Assembly (NCBI GenBank): GCA_009840715.1
Contig: VXNE01000699.1
Span: forward strand, 1-6,506
Direction: 5' to 3'
DNA: 6,506 nucleotides
Source: Gammaproteobacteria bacterium
Lineage (GTDB): Bacteria; Pseudomonadota; Gammaproteobacteria; Pseudomonadales; Azotimanducaceae
The position numbers and the translations under genes were made by a program. Every line of letters begins with the position of its first letter. The first letter of the stretch is position 1. Under the pieces are notes generated by a model that did not search any database, was not told the DNA's origin, and was given only the letters and a program-made list of their open reading frames with translations. Below are positions 5,921 through 6,506 of this stretch, piece by piece.

Positions 5921-5923
5921 ACC

Positions 5924-6506
5924 ATGTCGGACTTGATCGTCTTCACGGGCAGTTCCAACCGGAACCTCGCCCGCCGCGTCGTCTGCGAACTCGGCCTGGA
6001 CCTGGGCCGCGCGACCGTGGGGCGCTTCAGCGACGGCGAGGTCAGCGTGGAAGTCGACGAGAACGTCCGGGGCAAGGATGTCTTCGTCATCCAGTCCACC
6101 TGCGCACCGACGAACGACAACCTGATGGAACTGTTCATCATGGCGGACGCCCTGCGGCGCGCCTCCGCGTACCGCATCACGGCCGTGGTTCCGTACCTCG
6201 GGTATGCGCGCCAGGACCGGCGGCCGCGTTCCGCCCGGGTGGCCATCAGCGCCAAGGTGATCGCGGACATGATCGGCGGCGTCGGCATCGACCGGCTGCT
6301 GACGGTGGACCTGCACGCCGACCAGATACAGGGTTTCTTCAAGATCCCGGTGGACAACGTGTACGGCTCTCCCGTGCTCGTGGAGGAGGTGGCGCGGCGC
6401 GGCTATGACCGGCCGATCGTCGTTTCCCCCGACGTCGGCGGCGTCGTCCGTGCGCGGGCCATCGCCAAGCAGCTCAACGACCTCGACCTCGCCATCATCG
6501 ACAAGC
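5924..6506 (+). CDS. prs: Ribose-phosphate pyrophosphokinase (PRPP synthetase), 5' part only
   Basis: Prs transfers the pyrophosphate of ATP to ribose 5-phosphate to make PRPP, the precursor of purines, pyrimidines, NAD, histidine and tryptophan, in the cytoplasm. The first 194 codons are present; the frame is open at the right edge, and the rest of about 315 residues is missing. Visible are VGRFSDGEVSVEV (32-44), NVRGKDVFVIQSTCAPTNDN (48-67), the ATP-binding YARQDRRPRSAR (94-105), the metal and nucleotide signature VDLHADQIQGFF (128-139), VDNVYGSP and VVSPDVGGVVRARAIAK (166-182). The window stops at the start of the catalytic flexible loop, before the ribose-phosphate-binding loop. It lies 52 bases after tRNA-Gln with neither a clear terminator nor a clear promoter between, so read-through from the tRNA promoter is likely. 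Confidence 0.97.
   Translation, partial: MSDLIVFTGSSNRNLARRVVCELGLDLGRATVGRFSDGEVSVEVDENVRGKDVFVIQSTCAPTNDNLMELFIMADALRRASAYRITAVVPYLGYARQDRRPRSARVAISAKVIADMIGGVGIDRLLTVDLHADQIQGFFKIPVDNVYGSPVLVEEVARRGYDRPIVVSPDVGGVVRARAIAKQLNDLDLAIIDK

Noticed and set aside
5314..6357. A 347-codon minus-strand frame across lolB, tRNA-Gln and prs
   Set aside because: It runs antisense through a tRNA gene and two recognised coding regions, so it is a chance frame.

Overview
The window is ordinary core genome from a high-GC Gammaproteobacterium. By eye roughly two thirds of bases are G or C, and third codon positions are mostly G/C. The class call rests on three things: hemA-prfA-prmC in tandem, divergent from the outer-membrane lipoprotein receptor gene lolB; a tRNA-Gln(TTG) just before prs; and a dacA-type carboxypeptidase gene beside lipB. 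From general knowledge, Pseudomonas-like genomes carry hemA-prfA-prmC-moeB on one side and lolB-ispE-tRNA-Gln-prs on the other. A purple-sulfur or Ectothiorhodospira-like lineage would fit, but I cannot fix the genus.

Layout from left to right: (1) on the plus strand, the 3' end of a D-Ala-D-Ala carboxypeptidase gene overlaps lipB by 4 bases (GTGA). (2) On the minus strand, hemA, prfA, prmC and moeB run right to left with gaps of 3, -4 and -4 bases, which looks like one translationally coupled operon. The 3' end of moeB runs 50 bases into the 3' end of lipB on the opposite strand. (3) A short divergent promoter region separates hemA from lolB. (4) On the plus strand, lolB is followed by a strong-looking stable-RNA promoter, tRNA-Gln(TTG) and the first 194 codons of prs, cut by the window edge. 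No stretch longer than 300 bases lacks a gene.

Functions: cell-wall trimming (DacA), protein lipoylation (LipB), sulfur-carrier activation for molybdopterin or thiamine (MoeB/ThiF), translation termination (RF1 and the methyltransferase that modifies it, PrmC), the first committed step of C5 tetrapyrrole synthesis from glutamyl-tRNA (HemA), lipoprotein insertion in the outer membrane (LolB), glutamine decoding, and PRPP synthesis (Prs).

I found no new biological system, mobile element, CRISPR array or defence locus. The points worth a second look concern gene packing and synteny: the lipB/moeB antiparallel overlap, family-exceeding C-terminal tails on both neighbours of moeB, absence of ybeD, lipA and ispE from their usual places, a tRNA promoter whose -35 box contains the lolB stop codon, and a HemA lacking the cysteine linked to haem binding in enteric HemA.
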